Below are positions 17,144-27,159 of a stretch of DNA of 64,000 nucleotides, in pieces. The notes below the pieces were generated by a model that did not search any database, had not been told where the DNA came from, and worked only from the letters and a program-made list of their open reading frames with translations. This DNA is from JAIBDK01 sp965261915 (lineage in GTDB: Bacteria > Pseudomonadota > Gammaproteobacteria > Arenicellales > Poriferihabitantaceae), in the NCBI GenBank assembly GCA_965261915.1, contig CBDHDW010000013.1, positions 2,046,001 through 2,110,000 on the forward strand. The letters run 5' to 3'. Every line of letters starts with the position of its first letter. Positions within the stretch are counted from its first letter, which is position 1. A program made the translations under genes and the position numbers.

Positions 17144-18190
17144 TCACAAATGCGCCACATACCAAGTCATCGCTTCATCTAATCCTTGTGCAATTTCATG
17201 TGTCGGTTGATAGCCAAGTAACTGCTGCGCTTTGCCAATGTCTGCCTGCGAGTGCCTAACATCACCGGCGCGGAAATCCCGATGGGTTAGATTTTCAGCG
17301 GGTAGCAGACAACGGGCAGAGAGCGTGCTGTGGATTTGTTGGTATAAATCGTTCAGGGTGGTTCTGTCGCCTACGGCGACATTATAGACTTGGTTTAGTG
17401 CCGCTTCGTTTGTCGTTATAGCCGCTAATAGGTTCATTTGTACGGCGTTGTTAATATAACAAAAATCTCGGCTGGTTTCGCCATCGCCGTTAATGAACAC
17501 GGCTTCTCCTTGGATGATATTACTTATCCATTTTGGGATAACGGCGGCATAAGCACCGTTTGGGTCTTGGCGTTTGCCAAAAATATTAAAATATCGTAAT
17601 CCGATGGTCTTAAACCCATAAGTTGTGGCAAAAACCTGTGCATACAGTTCATTGACCAATTTAGTAACCGCATACGGGCTGAGTGGATTGCCGATTTTAT
17701 CCTCGACCTTTGGCAAAGCAGGATGATCGCCATAAGTGGAGCTGGATGCGGCATAGACAAAGCGTTTTACGGTTGACTCTTTGGCGGCGATTAGCATGTT
17801 CAGAAAGCCGTCTATGTTGGCTGCATTGGTTTTGATAGGGTCTGCTATTGAGCGAGGCACCGATCCGAGTGCCGCTTGATGTAAGACATAATCGACCCCA
17901 GAACACGCCTGTTGGCAGTCTTTTAATGCGCGAATATCACCTTTTATGAAGCTAAAACTGTCCGTGTTCAGGGTGCGATTTTCAGTGCCAAGTGTTGCTT
18001 CTGCATCGGCTATCGCTTGGTCAATATTATGCTGATAGCCGGTATCAAAATTATCCAGTCCGACTACTTTTTGATTAAGAATAAGCAGTTTTTCCAGCAA
18101 ACTAGAGCCGATAAACCCAGCAACACCCGTTATCAACCAAGTGCTTGGGTGGTTTTTTAGGTGTTCTTGTAATTGTTGGTAGTGAGTCAT
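17144..18190 (-). CDS. wbpP: UDP-N-acetylglucosamine 4-epimerase (WbpP/TviC family)
   Basis: A 348-residue short-chain dehydrogenase/reductase that closely follows WbpP/TviC over its whole length. It would interconvert UDP-GlcNAc/UDP-GalNAc (and the uronic acid forms) for surface polysaccharides. Visible elements are the NAD loop GVAGFIGSSL at about 22-31, GLDNFDTGYQHN near 45, HQAALGSVPRS near 105, the catalytic Ser in AASSSTYGDHP, YAVTK (Tyr and Lys) near 168 and GDGETSRDFCYI near 225. The ATG overlaps the stop of an upstream ORF6N remnant by four bases. Specificity between acetylated and acidic sugars cannot be decided from sequence alone. Confidence 0.92.
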   Translation of the reverse strand: MTHYQQLQEHLKNHPSTWLITGVAGFIGSSLLEKLLILNQKVVGLDNFDTGYQHNIDQAIADAEATLGTENRTLNTDSFSFIKGDIRALKDCQQACSGVDYVLHQAALGSVPRSIADPIKTNAANIDGFLNMLIAAKESTVKRFVYAASSSTYGDHPALPKVEDKIGNPLSPYAVTKLVNELYAQVFATTYGFKTIGLRYFNIFGKRQDPNGAYAAVIPKWISNIIQGEAVFINGDGETSRDFCYINNAVQMNLLAAITTNEAALNQVYNVAVGDRTTLNDLYQQIHSTLSARCLLPAENLTHRDFRAGDVRHSQADIGKAQQLLGYQPTHEIAQGLDEAMTWYVAHL

Positions 18191-18706
18191 TCCTTTTGCT
18201 TTCTCTTTTTAATGATGTGCTTGAATTTAAGCAGGGAAAAATTAATTTCTACTGTGGTTTCTGTGTCTGTAGTCACTAGGTCGTCGTCCAGAATTTCAGC
18301 AATGATTTCACCACTTTTCTGCATGAGGGATTTTTGTTCTGTTTCATTGCTCGCGTTTGATAATGCCGCCATGTTTCTGGAGAGATGGCGAATTTTGTAG
18401 AATGTGCCAATCAATCGCTAAAGTAGTTTGTACGGCTTGCTTGCTTTTGAGGATCGTGGCAAGCATATACAACCCACGTTCAGTAAAGGCTTTGGGTGAT
18501 TTAACCTTGCCACCTTTCTTTGAAGTCGAAAATTTCGACTTCAAAGAATCCCATTCATCTTTTCTCAGTTCAATACTATATTCATCCGGAAATTTATCGG
18601 GATTGTTTTTGACCGCTTCATTGATACGCTTGGTCTCTACCTCATATATTTCTGCCACATCGCTGTCAAGCAGAACTTGCTCTCCCCTAATAAGAGACCT
18701 TTGCAT
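18187..18706 (-). pseudogene. ORF6N-domain protein, frameshifted and 5'-truncated
   Basis: The ORF6N DNA-binding domain is seen as LIRGEQVLLDSDVAEIYEVE, RFPDEY-like KFPDEYSIEL and AFTERGLYMLATIL, in the 18344-18706 frame. The reading shifts near 18405 into the 18187-18414 frame (FYKIRHLSRNMAALSNASNE to the end), so one indel broke it. The start codon in use (ATGCAAAGGTCTC) is the end of an IS5-like fragment, so the natural N-terminus is gone. It overlaps the wbpP start. A second, intact ORF6N gene lies at 53003. Confidence 0.75.
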
Positions 18707-18858
18707 AAATCTACCCAGGGCAGCGTTAAAATGGTGAAAAGATGTTCATTCACTAAACGCTTGAGCACTAAACCATGAGGATACCGTCACATGTCTTGGA
18801 AACAAACCGCCCAATACTCGTTTGCAGATGCCCTTCTAATTAAGCATAAAGCATTGTC
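18694..18858 (+). mobile_element. IS5-like element fragment with transposase start
   Basis: It begins GAGACCTTTGCATAAATCTA and matches the inverse of 8118-8217. It continues to an ATG near 18791 reading MSWKQTAQYSFADALLIKHK, an IS5-family-like transposase N-terminus. It is cut after about 22 codons by the left end of an IS630 element. The remainder of the IS is absent. Confidence 0.6.
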
Positions 18859-18872
18859 TAATACCAACTGCT

Positions 18873-19936
18873 CTATTGATTGACTGTTTTGGCCCAATTA
18901 CGTGATGTAATTGATGTGATTGCCTGTTTGTCCTCTGCGAAGAAATTCCAGGCATCGCAGCATTTGTCGACGATCTCATCGTAGGATTCAAACACAGAGA
19001 TTGCCAGCTTGTTGGCGCGCAGGTAGGCCCAAACGTTTTCCATCGGGTTGAGTTCTGGCGCATAGGGCGGGAGTTTGAGCAGGGTGATGTTGTCTGGCAC
19101 TTCCCGTTTTGCTGATCCGTGCCAGCCTGCACCGTCGAGGATGAGCAAGGCATGGGCACCTGCCGCGACCGTCCTAGCGATCTCGCACAGATGTGCATTC
19201 ATAGCGGACGTGTCCGCATGCGGCATGATCAGCGCAGCAGCCTCGGCGCGTTCGGGACAAACCGCGCCGAAGATATAGCCCGACGTATAACGTGTATCAC
19301 GCGGCGCACGCGGCCGGGTTCCCCGTTCGGCCCATATACGTGTCAGCGTCCCTTGCTAACCCACACGGGCTTCGTCCTGAAACCAAATCTCCAATGATTT
19401 GCCGCAGGCCGTTTTGGGCAGAACGGCCGCTACCTCTGCAGCGAAGTTTTTTTAAACGCATCCTGCGCATCCGGGTCGGATTTCGGATGCTGCGGGCGCA
19501 CAGACAAGCGTCGAAAACCAAGTTTTACCAGTTGTTTGCCAACGGTCCGCTCATGCATGACAACGCCAAAGTGCTCCTCAATCTTGCGCTTGAGGTCAAT
19601 GCGCCGCCAGCGCACCACGCCGTCCGTTTCGGGATCCGGCCCCTCACGCACAAGCGATGCCAACTCCGCCTTCTGTGCCACGCTGAGCAGGGGTTGCCGT
19701 CCTGGTGAACGCCGGTTCGAGAGACCCTCAATCCCCGCGTCATCGTAACGGTGCACCCAGTCACGCAACGTCTGGCGATCCATCCCGCAGTTCTCGGCCG
19801 CCGTCTTGCGGTCAGTGCCGTCCAAAATCAACGCAATCGCCAGCATCCGTCGGGCCGCTTTCGCGTCCCTGCACGCCGCTGCGGCGCGCCGAAGATCGCA
19901 GGCCGACTTGTCCGTTCGCATAATCTCTACTGTCAT
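18873..19936 (-). pseudogene. IS630-family transposase, split
   Basis: The N-terminal helix-turn-helix half (19430-19936) has TAAENCGMDRQTLRDWVHRY. The catalytic half (18873-19226 and upstream) carries LLILDGAGWHGS and LPPYAPELNPMENVW with the DDE residues. The halves are joined by a -1 shift at a seven-A run (FKK then NFAAEVAA). After the shift, this copy has an in-frame TAG where CAG (Gln) is expected, near 19352. That stop makes this copy defective whether or not the A-run shift is programmed. Confidence 0.85.
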
Positions 19937-19989
19937 TAATACCTCCTATGATGATGACTACTGAATCACTTCAAATTCCCCGTGGAAAG

Positions 19990-21513
19990 GTAACTGCCCA
20001 GGTACCCTAAGGAATAATTCTCTTGCCTGAGGAATCCCGATGTGATTCATTAAGATTATGATTTTTTCAAACGCCCCCAAAGGTTATGTTTCCGTTGAGG
20101 CTTATGAAGAGCTGAAGCAGAAGAATGCACAAACGATAGCCCTGCTTGTGGCTCGCATTGAAGACCTTGAGCGTCGCCTCAGCTTGAACAGCAGCAACAG
20201 TAGCAAGCCGCCTTCAAGCGACGGCCTAAAGATGCCCAAGGCTGAACCCAGAACCAAAAGCCTGCGGAGAAAATCCGGTAAAAAGTCAGGCGGGCAGAAA
20301 GGCCACAAGGGAAGCACCCTGTGCCAAACGGCAGATCCCGATCATGTTGAAGATCACTTTCCTTCTGTCTGCGGGCAATGTGGCACACCGCTGTCGCCAT
20401 CAATGGCAGAGGATTACGCCGCACGACAGGTGTTTGACCTGCCCGAGCCACAGCCTCTGGTGACAACGGAACACAGGGCACATGTCTGCCTTTGCGGCCA
20501 CTGTGGGGAAACAACCAAGGCGGCGTTTCCTCTGGAGGTGAAGGCACCCGTGCAGTACGGGCCACGCATCGCCGGAGTGGCAACATATCTCCAATGCGCC
20601 CATTTCCTGCCGGAAGACAGACTGGCGCAAATAATGGCCGATTTGTTCAATGCCCCTTTGGTTCCTGCCACTGTGGCCGCCATGAACCGCAAAGCATCAG
20701 AGCGGCTCAAGGGGGTTGCTTCTCACCTGCAGGATGTGATCGCCCAACAGGTCCACGTCAAACATCTTGACGAGACGGGTTTCCGGATTACGGGGTGCCT
20801 GCAATGGCTTCACGTTGCCTGTACACCGCTTCTGGCTTTCTACCGGGTCAGCAGCAAACGCGGTAATCTGTTATCCAATCTCACGGGCTGTATCGTGCAT
20901 GATCATTGGCAGCCCTACTTCACGCTGGATGGTGTTACCCATGCGTTGTGCAATGCACACCATTTACGGGAACTGCAAGCGTTGGTCGAAATCGAACAGG
21001 AAGATTGGGCTGGTCAGATGCAAAGGCTACTGCGGCGTGCGCACCATGTCACACAGGCCGCGCGGGATAAGGGCGTGGCGGTTTCAACACCGCTTGTTGC
21101 GCTTATCAATCGGCGATACGACAGGATCATCACCGCAGCATTGGATTTCCATGAGGAATTGCCTCCACTCGTGCCGCCAAAACCCGGAAGACGGGGGCGC
21201 AAGAAGCAGCGGACAGGACATAATCTGGCGTTACGATTACGCGATCGCAAGGAAGGCACCCTACGCTTTCTGACAGATCCCGACGTACCCTTCACAAACA
21301 ACGAAGCTGAACGCGACCTGCGGATGATGAAGTTACGCCAGAAAATATCGGGAGGGTTCAGGTCTGAACAAGGTGCAGAGGATTTTGCCACCCTGCGCAG
21401 CGTCATCACAACGGCGAGAAAACAAGGATGGAACATCATCGAAACACTGATGATGCCTGCCGATCAGATTATTGCAAAACTGAAATACGCTTAAAAACAA
21501 CCTGGGCAGTTAC
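19990..21513 (+). mobile_element. IS66-family element (ISBst12-like), copy 2
   Basis: A 1524-bp element with the same inverted ends as copy 1 and an exact 8-bp target duplication GTGGAAAG (19982-19989 and 21514-21521). It is 14 bp shorter than copies 1 and 3 because it lacks their tandem 14-bp unit. It is inserted inside an IS630 element. Confidence 0.95.
20058..21494 (+). CDS. tnpC: IS66-family transposase TnpC
   Basis: An intact 478-residue transposase that differs from the copy at 12292 by only a few residues (for example GLKMPK for GLKKPK, ETTKAAF for ETTRAAF). All DDE motifs (HLDETGF, CIVHDHW, NNEAERDLRMMK) and both CxxC zinc-binding pairs are present. It lies within an IS630 copy. Confidence 0.95.
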   Translation: MIFSNAPKGYVSVEAYEELKQKNAQTIALLVARIEDLERRLSLNSSNSSKPPSSDGLKMPKAEPRTKSLRRKSGKKSGGQKGHKGSTLCQTADPDHVEDHFPSVCGQCGTPLSPSMAEDYAARQVFDLPEPQPLVTTEHRAHVCLCGHCGETTKAAFPLEVKAPVQYGPRIAGVATYLQCAHFLPEDRLAQIMADLFNAPLVPATVAAMNRKASERLKGVASHLQDVIAQQVHVKHLDETGFRITGCLQWLHVACTPLLAFYRVSSKRGNLLSNLTGCIVHDHWQPYFTLDGVTHALCNAHHLRELQALVEIEQEDWAGQMQRLLRRAHHVTQAARDKGVAVSTPLVALINRRYDRIITAALDFHEELPPLVPPKPGRRGRKKQRTGHNLALRLRDRKEGTLRFLTDPDVPFTNNEAERDLRMMKLRQKISGGFRSEQGAEDFATLRSVITTARKQGWNIIETLMMPADQIIAKLKYA

Positions 21514-22525
21514 GTGGAAAGCACAAAGTGTCAAATCCTTGGGCCGTTGGTATTATTGAAGCGAAAGCAGCCCAATCGTCCAAAGCCACCTTGAATGTTG
21601 ACCTGAGGCAGATGGTGGAAGAACAACGGGTGGTGCTGGGCATTCATGAGGTGTATGGCGCGGTCTATCGCCAGTTGTCGTTCGATACCCTGTTGCCGCA
21701 AAAGAAGTATCGTGCCTCCACAGAAGCCCTGTTCCATTGTGTGATGGCACGCATTGCCAATCCTAAAAGTAAGCGCGGCAGTGTGCAGCAGCTGGAGCAG
21801 GACTTTGGCGTTTCTTTGTCCTTAGAGAAAGTTTATCGGATGATGGATCAGCTGGACGATAACACCATCAGCCGGCTGCAAGCGATGACCTGTGAAGGCA
21901 CGCGATCCTTGTTATCTGGTGCGTTGGATGTGTTGTTTTTTGACTGTACGACGCTCTATTTTGAGTCTTTCAAGGAAGACGAATTAAAACAAAATGGCTA
22001 CAGCAAGGACTGTAAATTTAATCAGCCCCAGGTATTGCTGGCTTTGCTGGTCACCCGCGAAGGTCTGCCGGTCGGCTACGAAGTGTTCCCTGGTGCTACT
22101 TTCGAGGGTCATAGCCTAATCAGCGTTTTGCAGACGATGCAAGCGCGCTATGATGTCCGGAAAATGATCTTTGTCGCTGATCGAGGCATGCTGAATGAAG
22201 ACAATCTAAGCGCCCTGGATGAGGCGGGTGCTTATTACATCGTCGGGGCGAAACTAAAACAATTGCCCGCTGCACTACAAACCAGGGTATTGGATAAGTC
22301 GGCTTATCAGCCGCTTGGCAAAGACGGATCAAGCGCAGCCGAGCTGACGCACAAGAAGAGACGGCTCATTGTCTCGCATTGTCCAAAGCGTGCGGATAAA
22401 GATCAACATGACCGACAAAAAGCAGTCGATCGGCTCATCAAGAAAATCGGTAAAAGCCAGAATCCCAAGAGCTTATTAAATAACTACGGCTATAAAAAGT
22501 TTCTGATTATCAAGGGAAAAAACCA

Positions 22526-24452
22526 CCTGACTTCGACGGTTCACACTCATAACTCATTGATTTATAAGGAAACACAAAAATACCTAGGCACTACAAATGC
22601 CCAGATATTGAAGGATTATATCAATCAGTACAGTGGGTAAGCTGTGGTAATCGCTTTCAATCCCATCACAGCATAGATTTTTTTTGCTTCTGGATTGATT
22701 TGAGCAGGCATGACATAACGCTGTTTGGTGCGCTTGTGTTTGAACACGCTGTGTTGCACATGAATCAAGGCATTACGGATAACAGCAGGGGATAAGGCTT
22801 TATGTTGTAGCTTGATTCGATACATTAGCTGTCTGATGCAGGTGAAAGCCATGAACGAAATAGCAATGTGGGCACGCACCCTGGAAGGTGTCCAGTGGTA
22901 GATAGGGCGTACTTTTAAGTCATGTTTAGTGATGCGGAAACTTTCTTCAACCTGCCATAAGCCGCGATAGTGTGATAACACTTCTTGGTGCGGCGTATCG
23001 GGCAAATTGGTCATCACCCCATGCAAGCCGTCCCAGCGGCTTTCGGCATCAATTTTATTCTGGTTGATGCTCAGGCTGGTTTTTTCCCTTGATAATCAGA
23101 AAGATAAACAAAAAGATAATCAGAAACTTTTTATAGCCGTAGTTATTTAATAAGCTCTTGGGATTCTGGCTTTTACCTATTTTCTTGATGAGCCGATCGA
23201 CTGCCTTTTGTCGGTCATGTTGATCTTTATCCGCACGCTTTGGACAATGCGAGACAATGAGCCGTCTCTTCTTGTGCGTCAGCTCGGCGACGCTTGACCC
23301 GCCTTTGCCAAGTGCCTGATAAGCTGATTTATCCAATACTTTGGTTTGTAATGCAGCGGGCAATTGTTTTAGTTTCGCCCCGACAATGTAATAAGCACCA
23401 GCCTCATCCAGGGCGCTTAGATTGTCTTCATTCAGCATGCCCCGATCAGCGACAAAGATCATTTTCCTAACATCATAGCGCGCTTGCATAGTCTGCAAAA
23501 CGCTGATCAGGCTATGACCCTCGAAAGTAGCACCAGGAAACACTTCGTAGCCGACCGGCAGACCTTCTCGGGTGACCAGTAAAGCCAGCAATACTTGCGG
23601 CTGATTGACCTGTGTCTGATTAACTTGACAGTCCTTGCTGTAGCCATTTTGTTTTAATTCGTCTTCCTTGAAAGACTCAAAATACAGTGTCGTACAGTCA
23701 AAAAACAACACATCCAACGCACCAGGTAACAAGGATCGCGTACCTTCACAGGTCATCGCTTGTAGCCGACTGATGGTGTCATCGTCCAGCTGATCCATCA
23801 TCCGATAAACTTTCTCTAAGGACAAAGAAACGCCAAAGTCCTGCTCAAGCTGCTGCACACTGCCACGCTTACTTTTAGGGTTGGCAATGCGTGCCATCAC
23901 GCAATGGAACAGGGCTTCATGGGAAGCACGATACCGCCTCTGCGACAACAGGGTATCGAATGATAACTGGCGATAGACCTCGCCATACACTTCATGGATG
24001 CCCAGCACCACCCGCTGTTCTTCCACCATCTGCCTCAGATCAACATTCAAGGTGGCTTTAGACGCTTTGGCTGCTTTCGCTTCAATCATCTGTTTGGCAA
24101 CCGTCTCAGGCGGAAACAGGCTGGGCTGATGCTGGGCTTCAAGCTTCGCCTTGACGACTTCGGCCAGCTCTTTCAATCGCACTAACTCATCGTCATCCAT
24201 GGCAATGCCGATATAACGGACAATCTTTTGCTTGACCTTATCGCCGACGCGCACAGATGAAACAATCTGAACCGATTGTCTTGGGCTATTGGGTGTCGAT
24301 TTAACGCGAACAAACATGGGGTGAGCTTACACTGTGCCATCGCCTAAGCCAACACAAATATTTAGATAGGCACTACAAATCGATCTCAACAGAAGACCCC
24401 CGTATTGACTGGGCTGTAGGCGATCTGCGTGGGGTGGACCGTCGAAGTCAGG
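22526..24452 (-). mobile_element. IS1634-like element (inner copy), complete
   Basis: A 1927-bp element with inverted ends CCTGACTTCGACGGT / ACCGTCGAAGTCAGG. It is flanked by identical 86-bp direct repeats derived from the outer element. Long, variable target duplications are a known property of the IS1634 family. It is 15 bp longer than the copy at 36483 because of a small duplication in the transposase gene (VNQTQVNQPQ). Confidence 0.93.
22625..24317 (-). pseudogene. IS1634-family transposase (inner copy), two ORFs
   Basis: The N-terminal ORF (23055-24317, 420 residues) starts MFVRVKSTPNSPRQSVQI and carries the first two catalytic Asp motifs. The C-terminal ORF (22625-23026, 133 residues) carries the Glu block. 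A six-A run at the junction puts them one base out of frame; with five A's they would join as FLIIKGKTSLSINQDK. The same split is present in the copies at 30151 and 36483. It could be inherited damage or expression by slippage at the A-run. Confidence 0.85.
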
Positions 24453-25263
24453 AAGAAAATCGGTAAAAGCCAGAATCCCAAGAGCTTATTAAATAACTAC
24501 GGCTATAAAAAGTTTCTGATTATCAAGGGAAAAAACCAGCCTGAGCATCAACCAGGATAAAATTGATGCCGAAAGCCGCTGGGACGGCTTGCATGGGGTG
24601 ATCACCAATTTGCCCGATACGCCGCACCAGGAAGTGCTATCACACTATCGCGGCTTATGGCAGATTGAAGAAAGTTTCCGCATTACCAAACACGACTTAA
24701 AAGTACGCCCCATCTACCATTGGACACCCTCAAGAGTGCGTGCCCACATTGCTATTTCGTCCATGGGCTTTGTTGTACCCGGCACCTGATGTATCGAATC
24801 AAGCTACAACACAAAGCCTTATCCCCTGCCGTTATCCGTAATGCCTTGATTCATGTGCAACACAGCGTGTTCAAACACAAGCGCACCAAGAAAAGCTATG
24901 TCATGCCTGCTCAAATCAATCCAGAAGCAAAAAAATCTATGCTGTGATGGGATTGAAAGCGACTACCGCAGCTTACCCACTGTACTAATTGACATAATCC
25001 TTCAATATCTGGGCATTTGTAGTGCCTAGATATTTTTGTGTTTCCTTATAAATTAATAGTTTATGAATATGAACCGTCGAAGTCAGGTTTGAATTTCGCG
25101 CTCCTTATGCTGCGCTATTCCGGGGTCGGTTTTAACTCTGTATCATTCATTATGGCGGCTTGCCCTCCACCGATTCGATAGCGTCTTAAACTTTAGCTCA
25201 GGCTGATCGCCGTTTATACTAAATTTTTGTTATTCCGGTAATATCGATACCGCCGTTCAGGTT

Positions 25264-26868
25264 CTAGGTTAAGTTCGGACCTGCCATTACCAGGCTTTTC
25301 CCGGCATCCGTGTCTTCAAATTTTTTAAAGTTCTCGATGAACAGCCCTGCAAGCTCTCTTGCCTTGGTGTCCCATTCATCATTTTTGGCATAGGTATCCC
25401 GAGGATCAAGTATGGCTGTATCAACACCGTTTAGTTTTGTCGGAATGGACAAATTGAAATAAGGCAAATCCCTAAACTCTGCTGATTCTATGTCGCCATT
25501 TAAAATTGCGTCGATTATGCCGCGAGTGTCCTTGATAGAAATTCGTCTGCCGGTACCGTTCCAGCCCGTATTGACAAGATACGCCTGCGCACCCGCTAGC
25601 TCCATTTTCTTTACCAGTTCCGCAGCATATTTTGTTGGGTGCAGGCTCAAAAAGGCGGCTCCAAAACATGCCGAAAAAGTCGGCATTGGAGAATCGATGC
25701 CGCGCTCTGTGCCCGCCAGTTTTGCGGTAAAGCCGGATAAGAAGTGGTATTTGGTCTGCTCAGGCGTTAACCGGCTCACCGGCGGCAGTACGCCAAATGC
25801 ATCCGCCGAAAGAAAAATAACCTTGTTCGCATGTCCGCCTTTTGAAACGGGTTTAACGATATTATCAATATGATAGATCGGATAGGAGACCCGCGTATTC
25901 TGGGTCTTCGATCCGTCTTCATAATCAATAACGCCGCTGGCGCTGACGGTTACATTTTCCAGCAATGCGTCTCTGCGAATGGCTCGATAAATATCCGGCT
26001 CGGATTCTTCACTAAGATCGATCGTCTTCGCATAACAGCCTCCTTCGAAATTAAACACACCCTCATCATCCCAGCCATGCTCATCGTCACCGATGAGCTT
26101 TCGCTTCGGGTCTGTAGACAAGGTTGTTTTACCCGTTCCCGACAATCCAAAGAAAATCGCGGTTTCACCTTCTTCTGAAACGTTGGCCGAGCAATGCATC
26201 GACGCCATGCCGCGCAGCGGCAAAAGATAATTCATCATCGAGAACATGCCTTTCTTCATCTCGCCGCCGTACCAGGTTCCACCAATTAACTGCATCTTTT
26301 CACTGAGATTAAAGGCAACGAAGTTCTCCGAATTCATTTCCATTTTCTGCCAGTTCGGGTTTACGGATTTAGCTCCGTTCATCACAACAAAATCCGCTTC
26401 GAACGTCTTAAGCTCCCCTTCGTTCGGGCGAATAAACATGTTTTTAACGAAATGCGCCTGCCAGGCAACCTCCATAATAAACCGTACCGAAAGCCGGCTA
26501 TTGAGGTTGGCTCCACAAAACGCATCGATGACAAATAACCGTTTCCCGGAAAGCTGCGCCGTAACAATATCCTTTAGTGTCGTCCAGTTATCTTGGGAAA
26601 GCGGTTTATTATCGTTTTTTCCCTGATCTGACCACCAGAAATTCTCTCGGGTGACATCATCACGAACAATATATTTGTCAGCGGGCGAACGGCCGGTAAA
26701 GATCCCGGTATCGACAGAGATGGCACCGCTTTCGGTTAATATTCCGCGCTCATAGCCTTGCAGGCCGTCTTTGGTTTCTTCTTCGTAGAGTAAATCGTAG
26801 CTTGGGTTGTATAACAATTCCGTTGTGTTGTGAATTCCGTACGGGGATAAGTCGATAGTAGTGGTCAT
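25264..26868 (-). CDS. pckA: Phosphoenolpyruvate carboxykinase (ATP)
   Basis: ATP-dependent PEPCK, 534 residues, full length. It converts oxaloacetate and ATP to PEP, ADP and CO2 in gluconeogenesis. Visible motifs are GIFTGRSPADKYIV (substrate Arg) near 57, IGGTWYGGEMKKGMF (metal Lys) near 204, the kinase loop FGLSGTGKTTLS near 240, IGDDEHGWDDEG (metal-binding Asp) near 262 and NTRVSYPI near 322. It is a single gene flanked by the IS pile on one side and a lysX relic on the other. No obvious terminator is visible after the stop. Confidence 0.95.
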   Translation of the reverse strand: MTTTIDLSPYGIHNTTELLYNPSYDLLYEEETKDGLQGYERGILTESGAISVDTGIFTGRSPADKYIVRDDVTRENFWWSDQGKNDNKPLSQDNWTTLKDIVTAQLSGKRLFVIDAFCGANLNSRLSVRFIMEVAWQAHFVKNMFIRPNEGELKTFEADFVVMNGAKSVNPNWQKMEMNSENFVAFNLSEKMQLIGGTWYGGEMKKGMFSMMNYLLPLRGMASMHCSANVSEEGETAIFFGLSGTGKTTLSTDPKRKLIGDDEHGWDDEGVFNFEGGCYAKTIDLSEESEPDIYRAIRRDALLENVTVSASGVIDYEDGSKTQNTRVSYPIYHIDNIVKPVSKGGHANKVIFLSADAFGVLPPVSRLTPEQTKYHFLSGFTAKLAGTERGIDSPMPTFSACFGAAFLSLHPTKYAAELVKKMELAGAQAYLVNTGWNGTGRRISIKDTRGIIDAILNGDIESAEFRDLPYFNLSIPTKLNGVDTAILDPRDTYAKNDEWDTKARELAGLFIENFKKFEDTDAGKSLVMAGPNLT

Positions 26869-27159
26869 AAAACAGCGTTGCAGATGGGAAAATCAGCTAT
26901 TTTAATGATTTTCATCAGTTTTTGTAATCATCAATTCCGCGATGCGGGGCCAGCACCTTCAAAAAAACGGGATCCTGATTTTTATCTGGCCGTAAAACGA
27001 CCGGAATCCCATTAAGGATTAATTCACCCTATTAGTTCTACTGTTGGCTTGCTAAACCCATTTTCTTCCATAAAATCCGTGTTCCCTCGATTTTGCTGGT
27101 AATTCTGTCTCTATCGCGGATATTTACCATTTTTTGATCTTCTTTTTGGAGTAGAAATC

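Larger units (their letters stand above)
18861..21553 (-). mobile_element. IS630-family element copy 1, interrupted by IS66
   Basis: The ends are ATACCAACTGC at 18861 and GGCCGTTGGTAT at 21553, each bordered by TA as expected for IS630. The IS66 at 19990-21513 sits near one end, outside the transposase gene. The left flank is an IS5-like fragment and the right flank is the middle of an IS1634-like transposase. The two flanks were therefore joined by recombination between IS630 copies, not by a simple insertion. Confidence 0.85.
21554..24988 (+). pseudogene. IS1634-family transposase (outer copy), disrupted
   Basis: The N-terminal part (21554-22525) carries DVLFFDCTTLYFES (first Asp) and IFVADRGMLNEDN (second Asp). 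The C-terminal part resumes at 24539, after the inserted copy, with YRGLWQIEESFRITK. The C-terminal part has further damage: a short substituted patch near 24762-24785 (GFVVPGT, then stop) and an A-run shortened by one base near 24928. It lacks the 24-bp in-frame unit (encoding FLFIFLII) found in the other three full copies. Confidence 0.88.
21554..25087 (+). mobile_element. IS1634-like element (outer copy), 5'-truncated and carrying a second copy
   Basis: The element's left end and first 75 or so codons are missing, replaced at a TA by the IS630 end. The right end ACCGTCGAAGTCAGG is at 25073-25087. A second IS1634-like element (22526-24452, opposite strand) is inserted in it, flanked by an 86-bp direct duplication (22440-22525 and 24453-24538). 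Confidence 0.9.
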
